A stretch of DNA of 64,000 nucleotides from Desulfovibrio inopinatus DSM 10711 (GTDB lineage: Bacteria; Desulfobacterota; Desulfovibrionia; Desulfovibrionales; Desulfovibrionaceae). Where the stretch lies: NCBI RefSeq assembly GCF_000429305.1, contig NZ_AUBP01000028.1, positions 1 to 64,000 on the forward strand, read 5' to 3'. The position numbers were made by a program, and so were the translations under genes. Below, piece after piece: positions 24,133 to 34,611 of the stretch (its first letter is position 1; every line of letters starts with the position of its first letter). The notes beneath the pieces were generated by a model. That model made no database searches and was not told where the DNA came from. It worked only from the letters and a program-made list of their open reading frames with translations.

Positions 24133-26355
24133 TTACCTGTTGAACGCATCTTGAAGACGATACCGAAGATGGGTGAAGCGTTTTGCTCCGCCGATATTTT
24201 TGAGTCCAATAGCCAAAGCGCGCCGGCCACCGATCAGAACAGCCAGGCGCTTTGCCCGCGTCAATGCTGTATAAATGAGATTGCGTCGGAGCATGATGAA
24301 GTGTTGGGTGATTATCGGAATAACCACAGCAGGATATTCACTGCCCTGCGACTTGTGAATGGTGACGCAATAGGCAGGGGTCAATTCATCTAACTCGGTT
24401 TTTTCATAGGTGACAAAGCGGCCATCAAAATCGACGACAAGTTCGCCCTCACCCTCATCAACTTCGCAAATCGTGCCTTGATCGCCGTTGAAGACGTCTT
24501 TCTCATAATTGTTTCGGGTTTGCAAAACACGATCTCGCATCCGAAAAATGGTACGCCCTCGACTCAGGCTTGCTCCCCGGGGGTTGAGGCGTTCTTGCAA
24601 CAAGCTATTCAACGCCAGTGTGCCGACCTCTCCTTTATGCATGGGGGACAAAACTTGTATTTCGGAAAACGGTGACAGCCCGTATGTGTGCGGAATTTTA
24701 TCACAAACGAGTTCAACAATACGCTGCTGCACCACCGTCGGTTCGTTTTGTTCCACCCAAAAGAAATCAGCTTCCGGCGGGTCTTTGGGGGATTGCACCG
24801 GAAACGCTCCGGTATTGATACGGTGAGAATTCACCACAATCATGCTCTCCCTGGCTTGCCTGTAAATATGGGTCAAGCGAACACTCGGAACCGCCTCGCT
24901 TGTTAACAGATCGTCGAGGACATTGCCTGGCCCGACCGATGGCAACTGGTTGACGTCACCGACAAGCAATAAACGACAGGTCAATGGCAAGGCACGCAGA
25001 ACATTGACACAGAGTGTCGCATCGAGCATGGAGACTTCATCGATCACAAGGACATCGGCTTTAAGCTTGTTGTCCTCATGGAATGCAAAGCTCCCTCCCG
25101 GGGTATATTGAAGCAGCCGGTGCAAGGTGGTGGCTTTATGGCCCGACGCTTCAAAAAGTCGTTTGGCCGCTCGACCGGTGGGAGCGGCTAACTTAATAGA
25201 AAAGCCAAGTTGATCCAAAGCATCAACAATCGTTTTGGTGATGGTGGTCTTGCCGGTTCCTGGGCCTCCCGTAATGACAAAGACCTTATGTTCACATGCA
25301 CCGATAACAGCCTGGCGTTGTTCTTCGGATAAGGTGATACCGGCTTTTTTTTCTATCCCCGGTAAAATGGAATGAATTTTCTTTTTCGGATCCGCGGCAC
25401 CATGATCAGCCAAGGCATGCAAGCGTTCGGCAATTTCTCGCTCATAACGATAAAAATGGCTCAAATACACGCCTCGATCAATCGTCTGCTCCGGAAGCGG
25501 TTCAACAAACACCTTTTTTTTCTCTTCCAGTGACGTCAGCGCGTCTTCGAGCAAGTCGACGTCGATATCTTGGAGCATGTCCGCAACAGCTGACAACAAT
25601 TCTTCAGCGGGATAAAAGAGGTGCCCTTGCTCACTGAGTGTAAAAAGACAAAACACAATGGCTGCTTCCAAACGCATAGGACTGTGCGGGTCCAGTCCCA
25701 GTTTGGTCGCCATGATGTCAGCCGTACGGAACCCGATTCCAGCGATTTTATACGCAAGGTCATAGGGATTCTGCTTGATGGCTTCGACCGCTCCCCGTCC
25801 ATACAGCTTTAATATTTTTGCTGCATGCGTTGTGGCAATGTCATGACTTTGTAAAAAAATCATGAGGTCGCGGACTTCGCTCTGTTCCTGCCAGGAATCT
25901 TGTATGGTTTTGAGTTTCTTTTTGCCAAGCCCTTCGACTTTGAGCAATTTTTCAGGATCATTTTCCAGAATGTCGAGAACTTTATCACCAAAGGCATCAA
26001 TCATGCGTTCGGCCAGCGTTTCTCCAACACCTTTGATCATGCCTGAAGAAAGGTATCGTCGGATACCGTTGATTGTTGCCGGTAGTTTTTGCTCAAACGA
26101 TTCAACCTGAAATTGGCGTCCGTATTTTGGATGCTCAATAAAATGCCCACGTAAATGCAATATTTCGCCAGGAGTGACGAGCGGAATGGTACCGACAATC
26201 GTTGTCAAACCAGGTTCGGAAGTGGCTTTGACGCGAGCGATGAGATAGTTGGTCTCGGGATTGAAAAATGTCACCCCGGACACTTCAGCCCGTAATTCGT
26301 CAAAAGAGCTGTCTTCGTCCGACAGAAGGCGAGGTTGTTGCGTGTCCGGGGGCAT
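24133..26355 (-). CDS. recD2: RecD2-type ATP-dependent DNA helicase
   Basis: 740 residues. It begins with an OB-like and helix-hairpin-helix region (GMIKGVGETLAERMI at about residue 105, KVEGLGKKKLKTI at about 139). It then has superfamily 1B helicase motifs: Walker A TGGPGTGKTT near residue 363, VLVIDEVSMLD and RLLLVGDVNQLPSVGPG. The C terminus has the YCVTIHKSQGSEYPAVV motif. RecD2 proteins without RecB/RecC act in mismatch or replication repair with 5'-3' polarity. Start at the ATG 26355 lacks a strong ribosome site. Lies downstream of recR. Confidence 0.9.
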   Translation of the reverse strand: MPPDTQQPRLLSDEDSSFDELRAEVSGVTFFNPETNYLIARVKATSEPGLTTIVGTIPLVTPGEILHLRGHFIEHPKYGRQFQVESFEQKLPATINGIRRYLSSGMIKGVGETLAERMIDAFGDKVLDILENDPEKLLKVEGLGKKKLKTIQDSWQEQSEVRDLMIFLQSHDIATTHAAKILKLYGRGAVEAIKQNPYDLAYKIAGIGFRTADIMATKLGLDPHSPMRLEAAIVFCLFTLSEQGHLFYPAEELLSAVADMLQDIDVDLLEDALTSLEEKKKVFVEPLPEQTIDRGVYLSHFYRYEREIAERLHALADHGAADPKKKIHSILPGIEKKAGITLSEEQRQAVIGACEHKVFVITGGPGTGKTTITKTIVDALDQLGFSIKLAAPTGRAAKRLFEASGHKATTLHRLLQYTPGGSFAFHEDNKLKADVLVIDEVSMLDATLCVNVLRALPLTCRLLLVGDVNQLPSVGPGNVLDDLLTSEAVPSVRLTHIYRQARESMIVVNSHRINTGAFPVQSPKDPPEADFFWVEQNEPTVVQQRIVELVCDKIPHTYGLSPFSEIQVLSPMHKGEVGTLALNSLLQERLNPRGASLSRGRTIFRMRDRVLQTRNNYEKDVFNGDQGTICEVDEGEGELVVDFDGRFVTYEKTELDELTPAYCVTIHKSQGSEYPAVVIPIITQHFIMLRRNLIYTALTRAKRLAVLIGGRRALAIGLKNIGGAKRFTHLRYRLQDAFNR

Positions 26356-26378
26356 AAAATATCAGAGATTGATGGACG

Positions 26379-26984
26379 TTACAGTTTTTGTCTGTACTGG
26401 ACGGATTGTCGCAGGGTTTCCTTATCCACATATTTAATGTCCGCACCCAAAGGAATCCCTTGCGCTAAGCGTGACACGGTGATGTGGGGAAAACGATCCC
26501 GGACAAGCGAGATGATATGCGTTGCCGTCACTTCAGCATCCAGTGTGGTGCCGAGTGCAAGAATAAGCTCGGTGACTTCACCTTCAGCTAAACGTTGCAT
26601 CAACACATCAAAGCGCAGGCTCTTGGCGTCAACGCCATCAAGAGGAGCGATGAGCCCCCCCAGAACGAGATATTTTCCTTTGTACAGACCAGCCTCTTCC
26701 ATCACGAGTAAGGAATCCCATTCCGAGACAAGACAGAGTTCCGTGGTATTCCGTCCAGGGTCACTGCAAATGGAACAGACTTCGGTTTCGGAAAGGCTGG
26801 CACAACTCGAACAGACATGGAGCGTATCACGGAGTTCACGAATGGTTTCGCCAAGACGTACCGTGCGCTCTTTGGGCCAATGCAATAAACATAAGGCCGC
26901 TCGTAGCGCAGATTTTGGTCCAAGGCCGGGCAAGCCGGCCATTTGTTCAACTACGTCTTGAAGAGGTTGAGGCAACTTTTGCAC
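26379..26984 (-). CDS. recR: Recombination mediator RecR
   Basis: 201 residues, standard length. It has an N-terminal helix-hairpin-helix (GLGPKSALRAALCLL), a four-cysteine zinc finger (CSSCASLSETEVCSIC), a TOPRIM domain starting LCLVSEWDSLLVMEEAG, and the C-terminal Walker B-like region. It loads RecA with RecF and RecO at gaps. The start is GTG at 26984 behind AAGGA. It sits downstream of ybaB, the classical dnaX-ybaB-recR order. Confidence 0.95.
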   Translation of the reverse strand: MQKLPQPLQDVVEQMAGLPGLGPKSALRAALCLLHWPKERTVRLGETIRELRDTLHVCSSCASLSETEVCSICSDPGRNTTELCLVSEWDSLLVMEEAGLYKGKYLVLGGLIAPLDGVDAKSLRFDVLMQRLAEGEVTELILALGTTLDAEVTATHIISLVRDRFPHITVSRLAQGIPLGADIKYVDKETLRQSVQYRQKL

Positions 26985-27010
26985 GCAACCGTCCTTTGAT
27001 GGGGTGAAAC

Positions 27011-27322
27011 TTAGAACAAGCCGGGGATCTTCATGCCCCCGGTCAGTTGCCCCATTTCCTGCTCATTCATTTCCTTGGCCCGTTTCATCGCGTCGCTGAC
27101 GGCAGCAAAAACAAGATCCTGCAGCATGTCGACATCTTCCGGATCAACCACCGATTTATCGATCTTAATGGACACAAGATCCATGCCGCCATTGACAACC
27201 GCCGTAACCATGCCGCCACCGCTTGTGGCTTCAATGGTTTTGGTTTTCATTTCTTCCTGCATCTGGGCCATTTTGCGCTGCATAATCTGGGCTTGGCGCA
27301 CCAGGTCGTTCATTCCTTTCAT
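27011..27322 (-). CDS. ybaB: YbaB/EbfC nucleoid-associated protein
   Basis: 103 residues. The pattern NDLVRQAQIMQRKMAQMQEEM followed by TIEATSGGGMVTAVVNGG and the central IDKSVVDPEDVDMLQDLV is diagnostic. It forms a DNA-binding dimer of tweezer shape. AGGAGAAG precedes the ATG. It sits between dnaX and recR, where it is almost always found. Confidence 0.95.
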   Translation of the reverse strand: MKGMNDLVRQAQIMQRKMAQMQEEMKTKTIEATSGGGMVTAVVNGGMDLVSIKIDKSVVDPEDVDMLQDLVFAAVSDAMKRAKEMNEQEMGQLTGGMKIPGLF

Positions 27323-27360
27323 AGGACTTCTCCTTCACAGAAACGTCTTCTTTAACGTTC

Positions 27361-29136
27361 CTATTTGGTTTGAATATCGATAACTTGAGCTCCAAGTTCT
27401 TCCTGCGCCTTTTGGATCAAAGGCTGCTCCATAATCGTTGCTTTGAATACCGAACTTTCTTCGGTGGTCATATTTTCTTTCGCAAGAATTTCGATGCGGA
27501 CATCCGGCCCAAGATAAGATCGCGCCAGGGTAGTTAAAGCCGGGGCCTCTCCTCCAGCACAAACGTGTCCCTTGTGGGTTTGATTGATACACGTAATACG
27601 TAAAACAGGGCCAGCATTATCCTGAAGAATCTCCCCTGATGCAAGTGCAATTCCACGTACGGATTCGCCGCCAGCCTTCACCTGCTCGTCATGAAACGCC
27701 ACCAATCCTTCCCACGTCTTTGGTGCATCCGGCTGCGGACTGGTGGCGGCTGGATGAACGACTTCCGGCGAGGGATCGGAAACCGGAGGCGCTGAAAATG
27801 ATTCAAAAGGCGGAGAATGTGGCGCTTGAGGTGATTGCGCCGTAGACGCAACCTCCGGTTGTGAAGGGGCCAGATCGGGTTGGTATGGATGCGTTTCCTG
27901 TGACGGTTCTGTCAGCTCTCTCCGTTCATTGGAGTTTTTTTTTCCGTCGGACGGTGATGCCGTCGGAGCTACTGGCCGGACAGGAGTTCCCGGAGATGCC
28001 GACGCCCCGCTTGGCGCACATTCAAGTTCTTCCAACGAAAGCAGCCTGGGCAAATATGTCAGGTTAAGCAAAAGCAGCTCAAGAGCGAGCGCCGGTTCCA
28101 GGCTTGTCATCACGCGACGTTGTCCTTCCAGCGTCATTTGCCAGCAGGCATGGATATGCCCAATATTGAATCGACCGGCCCATTCGAGCCAGGATTCGGC
28201 TTCATCACGAGTAAGCTCTACCAAATCGAATGCCGCCTCACCTGCCTGGCTCAAAACAAACATATTGCGCCAGCAGGAAGACAATTCGCGCATAAAAAAT
28301 CCGATGTCCAACCCTTTATCCAAAACATGATGAAGAACGCGAAGCACCGAGGCGATATCCTGATCGGCAATGCCCCGCATCAATTCAAAATAGACATCCT
28401 GGCCAGCCAGTCCAAGAATGTCGCGGACATCGTCTGCACGAAGCGCCCCAGATCCAACGGCCAGTGTTTGCCCGAGCAATGACATGCCGTCGCGGACACT
28501 ACCCGCAGCACGACGAGCCAGAATAGAAACAGCGGACTGATCGTACTCAACGCCTTCCTTATGCAGAATGCTGGCTAAATGCGCCTCCAACGTTGCCTGA
28601 GGCATGCGTTTAAAAATATAATGCTGGCAACGGCTGATGATCGTGGCCGGAAATTTGTGAGGTTCCGTTGTGGCCATAATGAAGGTCACGCGCGGCGGTG
28701 GTTCTTCCAACGTTTTCAATAACGCATTGAACGCCGCCCGGGAAAGCATGTGAGCTTCATCTATAATAAAGACTTTATAACGGCTATTCAACGGAGCATA
28801 GCCGACGTCTTCTTTCAGGCGTCTGGCTTCTTCGACGCCTCCATGTGTCGCGGCGTCAATTTCTATGACGTCCGAAGAAATTCCCGCGGTAATCTGCCGG
28901 CAATGAAGGCATTCATTGCACGGTTCCGCCGTCGGTGCAGTGGTACAATTGAGTGATTTGGCCAGAATTCGAGCCAAGGTCGTTTTACCGACTCCACGCG
29001 TTCCACTGAAGAGATACGCCGGCGCAATCTTGTCCGTGAGCGATGCCCGAGACAAGATTTTTTTAATTTCTTCCTGACCAGCCACCTCATCGAAGCGTTG
29101 TGGTCTGTATTTGGCTGTAAGGCTGGCAGAACTCAT
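27361..29136 (-). CDS. dnaX: DNA polymerase III subunits gamma and tau
   Basis: 591 residues. The AAA+ clamp-loader core has Walker A GTRGVGKTT near residue 45, the zinc motif with four cysteines (CTTAPTAEPCNECLHC), DEAHMLSRAAFNALLKTLEEPP and the arginine-finger region (AAGSVRDGMSLL). The C-terminal 210 residues are Pro/Ser-rich and then a small tau domain. It loads the beta clamp and links polymerase and helicase. AAGG precedes the ATG. Whether a frameshift produces gamma is not evident; I saw no A6G slippery site on inspection. Confidence 0.95.
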   Translation of the reverse strand: MSSASLTAKYRPQRFDEVAGQEEIKKILSRASLTDKIAPAYLFSGTRGVGKTTLARILAKSLNCTTAPTAEPCNECLHCRQITAGISSDVIEIDAATHGGVEEARRLKEDVGYAPLNSRYKVFIIDEAHMLSRAAFNALLKTLEEPPPRVTFIMATTEPHKFPATIISRCQHYIFKRMPQATLEAHLASILHKEGVEYDQSAVSILARRAAGSVRDGMSLLGQTLAVGSGALRADDVRDILGLAGQDVYFELMRGIADQDIASVLRVLHHVLDKGLDIGFFMRELSSCWRNMFVLSQAGEAAFDLVELTRDEAESWLEWAGRFNIGHIHACWQMTLEGQRRVMTSLEPALALELLLLNLTYLPRLLSLEELECAPSGASASPGTPVRPVAPTASPSDGKKNSNERRELTEPSQETHPYQPDLAPSQPEVASTAQSPQAPHSPPFESFSAPPVSDPSPEVVHPAATSPQPDAPKTWEGLVAFHDEQVKAGGESVRGIALASGEILQDNAGPVLRITCINQTHKGHVCAGGEAPALTTLARSYLGPDVRIEILAKENMTTEESSVFKATIMEQPLIQKAQEELGAQVIDIQTK

Positions 29137-29163
29137 GACGACCTTATTTTTTCTTCAATAAAT

Positions 29164-29198
29164 CCGGCCCGGCGTTTTTTCGTCGAACACCGGGCCGG
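29164..29198 (-). terminator. GC-rich hairpin between ilvE and dnaX
   Basis: CCGGCCCGG with CCGGGCCGG, extended by a few pairs (29164-29176 and 29186-29198). It lies 28 bases before dnaX and 116 beyond the ilvE stop. On the minus strand it is followed by ATTTATT, a weak U-tract, so it is a plausible attenuating terminator. Confidence 0.45.
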
Positions 29199-29313
29199 GA
29201 GTAGATATGCTGGCTACAACGTTTGCGTCTCATAGATTTTCCGCACGCCCCCATTGTGCAGATGCATCAAAAATCGATACGCAAAAAATAGCAACCCCTT
29301 CGGCAATACTCGC

Positions 29314-30240
29314 TTAGAGATCGTAAGGCTGCAACCATGCGGCGTATTTGGGATTTTCTCCCTTCACAACATCAAAGAAGGCTTTTTGCAAGCCCAGAGT
29401 GACTTCGCCCGCACGGCCTTTGCCGATGGTACGACGATCAACTTCTCGAATGGGCGTGATTTCGGCGGCCGTTCCCGTGAAGAAGGCTTCATCGGCCGTG
29501 TACAATTCGTCTCGCGTAAAGCGATGCTCAATCACTTGATATCCCATGTCGCGCGCAACAGTGATAACACTTTCGCGGGTGATACCGGCCAAAATGGAGG
29601 TCAAGGGCGGAGTTTTGATAACATTCTTCTTCACAATGAAGATGTTCTCGCCCGAACCTTCTGCCACGTATCCATCTGTGTCAAGCATACATGCTTCATC
29701 GTAGCCGTCGGCAACAGCTTCGACCTTGGCCAGTACCGAGTTGACATAGTTGCCACAGACTTTGGCTTTGGTCATCATGACGTTGACATGGTGACGCGCA
29801 AAGGTGGAAGCTTTAATGCGAATACCACGCTCCAAGGCTTCTTCACCGAGGTAGGCTCCCCACGGCCATACCGCGATTGCCGTGTGAATGGGGTTTTTCC
29901 CGGGGTGAACCCCCATGGCTGCCCCCGTACCAATAAAAATGAGCGGACGGATATACCCTTCGGCTAACTTGTTGGCAGCCAGCGTTTCAAGAATTGCTGC
30001 CGTAATGGCCTCGTTGTCATACGGCACGCTAATTTCGACAATCTTGGCTGATTCACATAGTCGATCAACATGTTCCTTGAGCCGAAAAACAGCAGAGGTG
30101 CCGTCTTTTTGCTTGTACGCACGAATACCTTCAAAAACGCCGACACCGTAATGCAAGGTGTGGGTCATGACGTGCACATTAGCCTCGTTCCAAGGAACGA
30201 GTTTTCCATCGAACCAGATAAGATCGGACTTCGGCGACAT
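29314..30240 (-). CDS. ilvE: Branched-chain amino acid aminotransferase
   Basis: 308 residues. The fold type IV PLP motifs are [20 protein letters not shown] near residue 24, the PLP lysine in [30 protein letters not shown] at about residue 160, [10 protein letters not shown] near residue 196 and the [11 protein letters not shown] motif near residue 218. It makes Leu, Ile and Val from their 2-oxo acids using glutamate. I start at 30240 with GGGGAAAA upstream, rejecting a longer frame that starts at 30453. Confidence 0.95.
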   Translation of the reverse strand: MSPKSDLIWFDGKLVPWNEANVHVMTHTLHYGVGVFEGIRAYKQKDGTSAVFRLKEHVDRLCESAKIVEISVPYDNEAITAAILETLAANKLAEGYIRPLIFIGTGAAMGVHPGKNPIHTAIAVWPWGAYLGEEALERGIRIKASTFARHHVNVMMTKAKVCGNYVNSVLAKVEAVADGYDEACMLDTDGYVAEGSGENIFIVKKNVIKTPPLTSILAGITRESVITVARDMGYQVIEHRFTRDELYTADEAFFTGTAAEITPIREVDRRTIGKGRAGEVTLGLQKAFFDVVKGENPKYAAWLQPYDL

Positions 30241-30470
30241 GGTTTTCCCCTTTCTAAAATGAAATGAATCCGCAGATTTCTTCGGTGATCCGCGGCGAAA
30301 AGATACGAGGCGCCAGCGTTGAAAGAAGCGCCGAAGAAAAAAGTGAAAGCTAAAAGAAGACAGGTCCAAGGTCAAGAAGCCAGTGCATTTTCTTTGCCAA
30401 CCTACCGAGATATTGCCCATATTCCTTGTGCTTGTTATGAGGCTCAACCGCACAACGGAGACAATACAAC

Positions 30471-31472
30471 ATGAATTCTACTGCCCCGTATTTTATAGCG
30501 AATACGCCGTTTCTTGCTCCCCTGGCAGGATATTCCGACTTGGCATTTCGCCTTCTCTGCCGAGAATTCGGTTGCGCTGGCGCGTTTACGGAAATGATCA
30601 GCGCGAAAGGATTGGTCTATAATAGTCCAGGCACGCAACGGCTTTTAGATACTCGTCCTGAAGACTTACCACTTATTGTTCAGCTTTTCGGGAGTGAGCC
30701 TGAATTTTTGGGTCTCGCGATGGAAAAAGCGATGGAACTCGGGTTTCGGTATTTTGATCTCAATGCAGGATGTCCGGTGAATAAAGTCGTGAAAACAGGA
30801 GCCGGAGCCGCCCTCGCCAAGAATCCCAAAACCCTTTTTGAAATTGTCCGGACAATGGTCCGAAAGGCCGGTCACGGCCATGTGGGAGTGAAGTTCCGCA
30901 CGGGTTGGAATGAAGGTGACCGACTTGACATTGAAGGAGTCAGTAAAACTCTTGAAGACATTGGTGTTGGCTGGTTGACACTTCATCCACGACTTGCCAG
31001 TCAAGGGTATTCCGGACAGGCGGATTGGTCTGCTCTGCGCATACTCAAGGATGCCGTTTCTATCCCGGTCATTGCTAGTGGAGATCTGTTTTACCCTGAA
31101 GATGGTGTGCGCGTTATCGAACAAACCGGCGTCGACACGATTATGTTTGCTCGAGGAGCTCTTCGTGACCCGTCAATTTTTGAAAAGTATCTTTTGCTTC
31201 GCCAAAACAGCCCTCTTCCGGTATGCGATGGACCGGCAATGGCTCATATCATGACGCGTCATGCTCATCTTGCCAAACGCTACTCGAACCCTCATCTTGC
31301 TCTTCTGAAAATGCGTACGATTGTGCCACGTTATCTCAAAAATTTGGCAGGGAGCAAGCCGCTTCGTGTCCAACTCACGCATTGTGCTTCCTGGGAAGAA
31401 CTCGACGAAATTATCTCTAAGGCATCGCAGTTAGAGCCCGTGCCGCAAGCTGTTCACACTATACAAGCATAA
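30471..31472 (+). CDS. dus: tRNA-dihydrouridine synthase
   Basis: 333 residues. The FMN TIM-barrel features are [38 protein letters not shown], the [20 protein letters not shown] motif with the catalytic Cys of [13 protein letters not shown] and [15 protein letters not shown]. It reduces uridine in tRNA D loops. The DusB/Dus3 subgroup seems closest, but I would not insist. It has GGAG before the ATG and is divergent from ilvE. Confidence 0.9.
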   Translation: MNSTAPYFIANTPFLAPLAGYSDLAFRLLCREFGCAGAFTEMISAKGLVYNSPGTQRLLDTRPEDLPLIVQLFGSEPEFLGLAMEKAMELGFRYFDLNAGCPVNKVVKTGAGAALAKNPKTLFEIVRTMVRKAGHGHVGVKFRTGWNEGDRLDIEGVSKTLEDIGVGWLTLHPRLASQGYSGQADWSALRILKDAVSIPVIASGDLFYPEDGVRVIEQTGVDTIMFARGALRDPSIFEKYLLLRQNSPLPVCDGPAMAHIMTRHAHLAKRYSNPHLALLKMRTIVPRYLKNLAGSKPLRVQLTHCASWEELDEIISKASQLEPVPQAVHTIQA

Positions 31473-31592
31473 CGCACACAGAGAGCCGCCCTGTCATACC
31501 AGAGCGACTCATCAACTTGTTTATATATAGATGCTTCCGCTCTTACGTCGGAATCCGTGTTATGCAGGAAACGCGTTGACTTGGAAACGTCG

Positions 31593-32519
31593 TCAACACT
31601 TGGAGAGAAGAATTGAAGCGGCCTGGAGCCCGACGCCGAATCCACACAAAAGACAATGTGTGAGATCGCTTCGATCAAGATATTTTTCAAACAAAAGCGG
31701 TAAGGTAGAAGAAACGGTATTACCATAGTCTTTGATATCGAAAGGAACTTTTTCCAGCGGTAAATCCATTGTGCGAGCCAGGCTGTGAATAACATGACGA
31801 TTGGCTTGGTGCAGAAAAAACATATTAATATCTTCCCGAGACAACCCATTGACTGTAAGGCATGACTCAATGTTGCCTGGCACGTCACGCATAATAAGGT
31901 TAAAAATATCGCGTCCATCCATAAAAAGATGCTGCCCTGGCCGTTTGATTAGCGCTTCATATTTTTCACCGAACGATGCGAATGCACCGACACCAATCTG
32001 CCAAAGAGGATCATCCGTAAGTAATGTTACGGCAGCAGCATCCCCGAAAAGAAGCGCTGTATTCTTGTCATTCATATCGAGAATGTCGGAATACGGATCC
32101 GCAGTGAAGAAAAGGCCGCACCGCAATTTGTTCGCTTCCATAAAGCTTTTGCATACCGACAAACCGTACGGATACCCGGCGCACCCCAACCCCAAGTCCA
32201 ACGTTGCCATGCTATGGGGAAGGCCCAATTTGGACTGCACAATGGTGGATGTTTGAGGAATTGTGTAATCACCGTTTTGTGTACAAATGCAAAGAAGATC
32301 TATGTGTTGTAAAATGGATGTGTCGACCAGTTTATTCTGTAACGCGGTAAATGCGTGAACACACAAATCCGATGCTTGTTCTTGAGGATCCTTTTTTGCT
32401 AATCGATTAATGCCGATTTTTTCCAGAAACATCGGACCAACTTCAAAACGCTGAATAAGGTCGGCGCTTTCCAGCCCTGTTTCTGGAATGTAGCCACTTA
32501 TGGCGGTAACGCCTATCAT
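31593..32519 (-). CDS. Beta-ketoacyl-ACP synthase III-like thiolase-fold enzyme
   Basis: 308 residues. The three KAS III active-site elements are present: Cys113 in LDLGLGCAGYPYGL, His in FFLHQANRHVIHSL near residue 234 and Asn in KDYGNTVSSTLPLL near residue 264. FabH condenses acetyl-CoA with malonyl-ACP; stand-alone homologues also make secondary metabolites. There is no acpP, fabD or plsX nearby, unlike a typical fabH. The ATG at 32519 has AAGGAAGTGAGG upstream. The substrate is uncertain; the low similarity to FabH in the loop regions favours a specialised role. Confidence 0.75.
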   Translation of the reverse strand: MIGVTAISGYIPETGLESADLIQRFEVGPMFLEKIGINRLAKKDPQEQASDLCVHAFTALQNKLVDTSILQHIDLLCICTQNGDYTIPQTSTIVQSKLGLPHSMATLDLGLGCAGYPYGLSVCKSFMEANKLRCGLFFTADPYSDILDMNDKNTALLFGDAAAVTLLTDDPLWQIGVGAFASFGEKYEALIKRPGQHLFMDGRDIFNLIMRDVPGNIESCLTVNGLSREDINMFFLHQANRHVIHSLARTMDLPLEKVPFDIKDYGNTVSSTLPLLFEKYLDRSDLTHCLLCGFGVGLQAASILLSKC

Positions 32520-33467
32520 GCCTCACTTCCTTTATGCATTGATTCTTGTGTGATGTATTGTTGCACTGCGCAAATGGCAAACGCTGATGTCGCATCGTCC
32601 GATGCCTTGCTGAGTATGGCACAGAACGTTGATTGTCGATCTTCTACATATTATCTTATTCGCGTACTTTGTAATACTCTCCAGGCTCTGCGCTCTCGCC
32701 TCAAAAGGCGGGGAATTACAAAAAACAACAGGGATATCTCTCACTGAGATATTAAACCGTGTTATGATGCTTTGTGTTGAAAAAGAATGTAGACGACGTG
32801 ATATCAATATCTCTTCAATGATGTAGCGAGAGGCAAGTGAATAAATCCATTCCTTCCTCTGTGATGAAATACATTACTTACACACAGAATAACGCGATAT
32901 TGCAAATATTTTATGACATAATTTATATAAACACATTGCTATTGTTTGCAGGTATCAATGTGAAACCTATAACGATTCACAAAAAATATTTTGTTGTCTG
33001 CATACCTTTGTATTTTTTCACTGTATATATTTATTTTTTTGACTTACAAAACTGCAAACCAAGAGTCAATGAGTATTTTTTAGATCGATGAATCAGTCAC
33101 AACAATCAACTTTATAGTGTGTTTCTTTGACAAACAACGACAAGTCCATATCAAAACTTAAAAATGTCACAAGAGCAAAAAAATAAAACATGTGTTGTTG
33201 TGTTTCTATGATTCTGGGCTATGTTTTGTTGAATACGCTACGAAGCAACGCCTCTGAAGATATCACCCAGTTACCGTGTTGATTTTTTTTAAAAAAATTA
33301 CGTAGTGAGAATTGGTTGACATACGATACCAAGAAGACCCACAATACGTATGATATTATCGTGTCAGCGACTCAGGAGTTTCGGGTTGACAGACGCAGTC
33401 ACGGTGGACAAAACAACAAGATTACTCGACCTTTTTCACCTTATGCTCCTTCATGGAGAAACATGTC
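32520..33467. other. Long AT-rich gap upstream of cheV
   Basis: 948 bases, strongly A/T-rich between 32830 and 33310. An 84-residue plus-strand frame with a GTG start (32837-33091) looks hydrophobic and compositionally random; I do not call it. No clear promoter is seen; TTGACA at about 33315 and 33385 lack good -10 partners. It may be a degraded insertion or a large regulatory region. Confidence 0.6.
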
Positions 33468-34448
33468 ATGGCGCAAACGAATATTTTGCTTGAAGCCGGA
33501 ACGAATGAGCTTGAAATTGTTGAATTCTATTTGGACGAAGACACGCCTTCGACATCGGACCCGACAAAAAAATACCGCGGCTATTACGGTGTTAACGTTG
33601 CAAAAGTACTTGAAATTATCCGCCTTACCCATGTGACAGAATTACCAGAAGTTTCACACCCTTCAGTACTCGGCGCATTTCGACAGCGATCGCACGTCAT
33701 TCCTTTGGTTGACTTGAGCATTTGGCTTGGAAAAAGCCGTGTCGAAAGCGAATCTCCCAAGGTTATTGTCACAGAGTTTAATAATGTCACAACGGCATTT
33801 CTTGTTTCAGGAGTAACACGCATCCACAGGATGAGCTGGGAAGCTGTTGAACCGCCCAACACCTACGTTTCCTCGCTTAGTGGAGATTGCATCACCGGTG
33901 TTGTTAAATTCGAAGACCGTATTGTCTTCCTGCTTGACCTGGAAAAAATGGTCGCAGACATCAACCCAGGGCTTGGCTTACGGCTTGATCTTGATATCAC
34001 GTGGGACGCGAGCAAAACATATCGTGCACTTATCGCCGATGACTCTGTCCTGATTCGGCATATGCTCAAGGATTTGTTGGAAAAAGCCCATTTCCAAGTT
34101 GAAGCCGTACAAAATGGCAGAGAGGCCTGGGATCGTCTTCTTGAGATAAAAGCACGAGCAGAAAAAGAAAACACAAACATAGAGGATTACTTGCAAGTGG
34201 TTGTTTCTGACATCGAAATGCCATCTATGGACGGACACAATCTGACGAAACGCATCAAAGAAGACCCTATTTTAAAGCGTCTTCCTGTAATCCTTTTTTC
34301 CTCGCTTATAACGGATAAGCTTCGACACAAAGGCCTCGCTGTAGGAGCTGATGACCAAATATCGAAACCCGAAGTCGGTGCATTAGCGCTACGTGCTATG
34401 CATCTTATCGAAGAAAAGCTTGATATGGTTGCGAATTCATCGGCATAA
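33468..34448 (+). CDS. cheV: Chemotaxis protein CheV (CheW plus receiver)
   Basis: 326 residues. An N-terminal CheW-like domain (residues 1-165) is followed by a receiver domain starting ALIADDSVLIRHML near residue 188, with the phosphoacceptor Asp in VVVSDIEMPSMDGH near residue 245 and the FSSLITDKLRHKGLAVGADDQISKP stretch. CheV couples receptors to CheA and adapts by phosphorylation. I start at 33468 (MAQTN), preceded by a GGAG; an ATG five codons earlier is also possible. No other che genes are near. Confidence 0.9.
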   Translation: MAQTNILLEAGTNELEIVEFYLDEDTPSTSDPTKKYRGYYGVNVAKVLEIIRLTHVTELPEVSHPSVLGAFRQRSHVIPLVDLSIWLGKSRVESESPKVIVTEFNNVTTAFLVSGVTRIHRMSWEAVEPPNTYVSSLSGDCITGVVKFEDRIVFLLDLEKMVADINPGLGLRLDLDITWDASKTYRALIADDSVLIRHMLKDLLEKAHFQVEAVQNGREAWDRLLEIKARAEKENTNIEDYLQVVVSDIEMPSMDGHNLTKRIKEDPILKRLPVILFSSLITDKLRHKGLAVGADDQISKPEVGALALRAMHLIEEKLDMVANSSA

Positions 34449-34516
34449 AACGTATAATTTAAAGCCCTTATCCGTCTCACCTTAATAAACAGGCTTTTTT
34501 CCCCTTTTCACAAGAT

Positions 34517-34568
34517 CATTGCCGCGTGGCCTTTACGATGAAGCCCACGCGGCAATGTGTTGTTTTTC
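34517..34568 (+). terminator. Rho-independent terminator after cheV
   Basis: Perfect 13-bp stem CATTGCCGCGTGG (34517-34529) with its complement (34545-34557), 15-base loop, followed by TGTTGTTTTTCT on the plus strand. It also sits just beyond the hypE stop on the opposite strand, but the T-run is only on the plus side. Confidence 0.8.
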
Positions 34569-34611
34569 TATGCGCTATTGCGCCGCTCTCTGGAGATGTT
34601 CTCAGTCTTAT

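Noticed and set aside
32837-33091. 84-residue hydrophobic frame in the AT-rich gap
   Set aside because: GTG start, composition explained by A/T-rich DNA, no recognisable motif.
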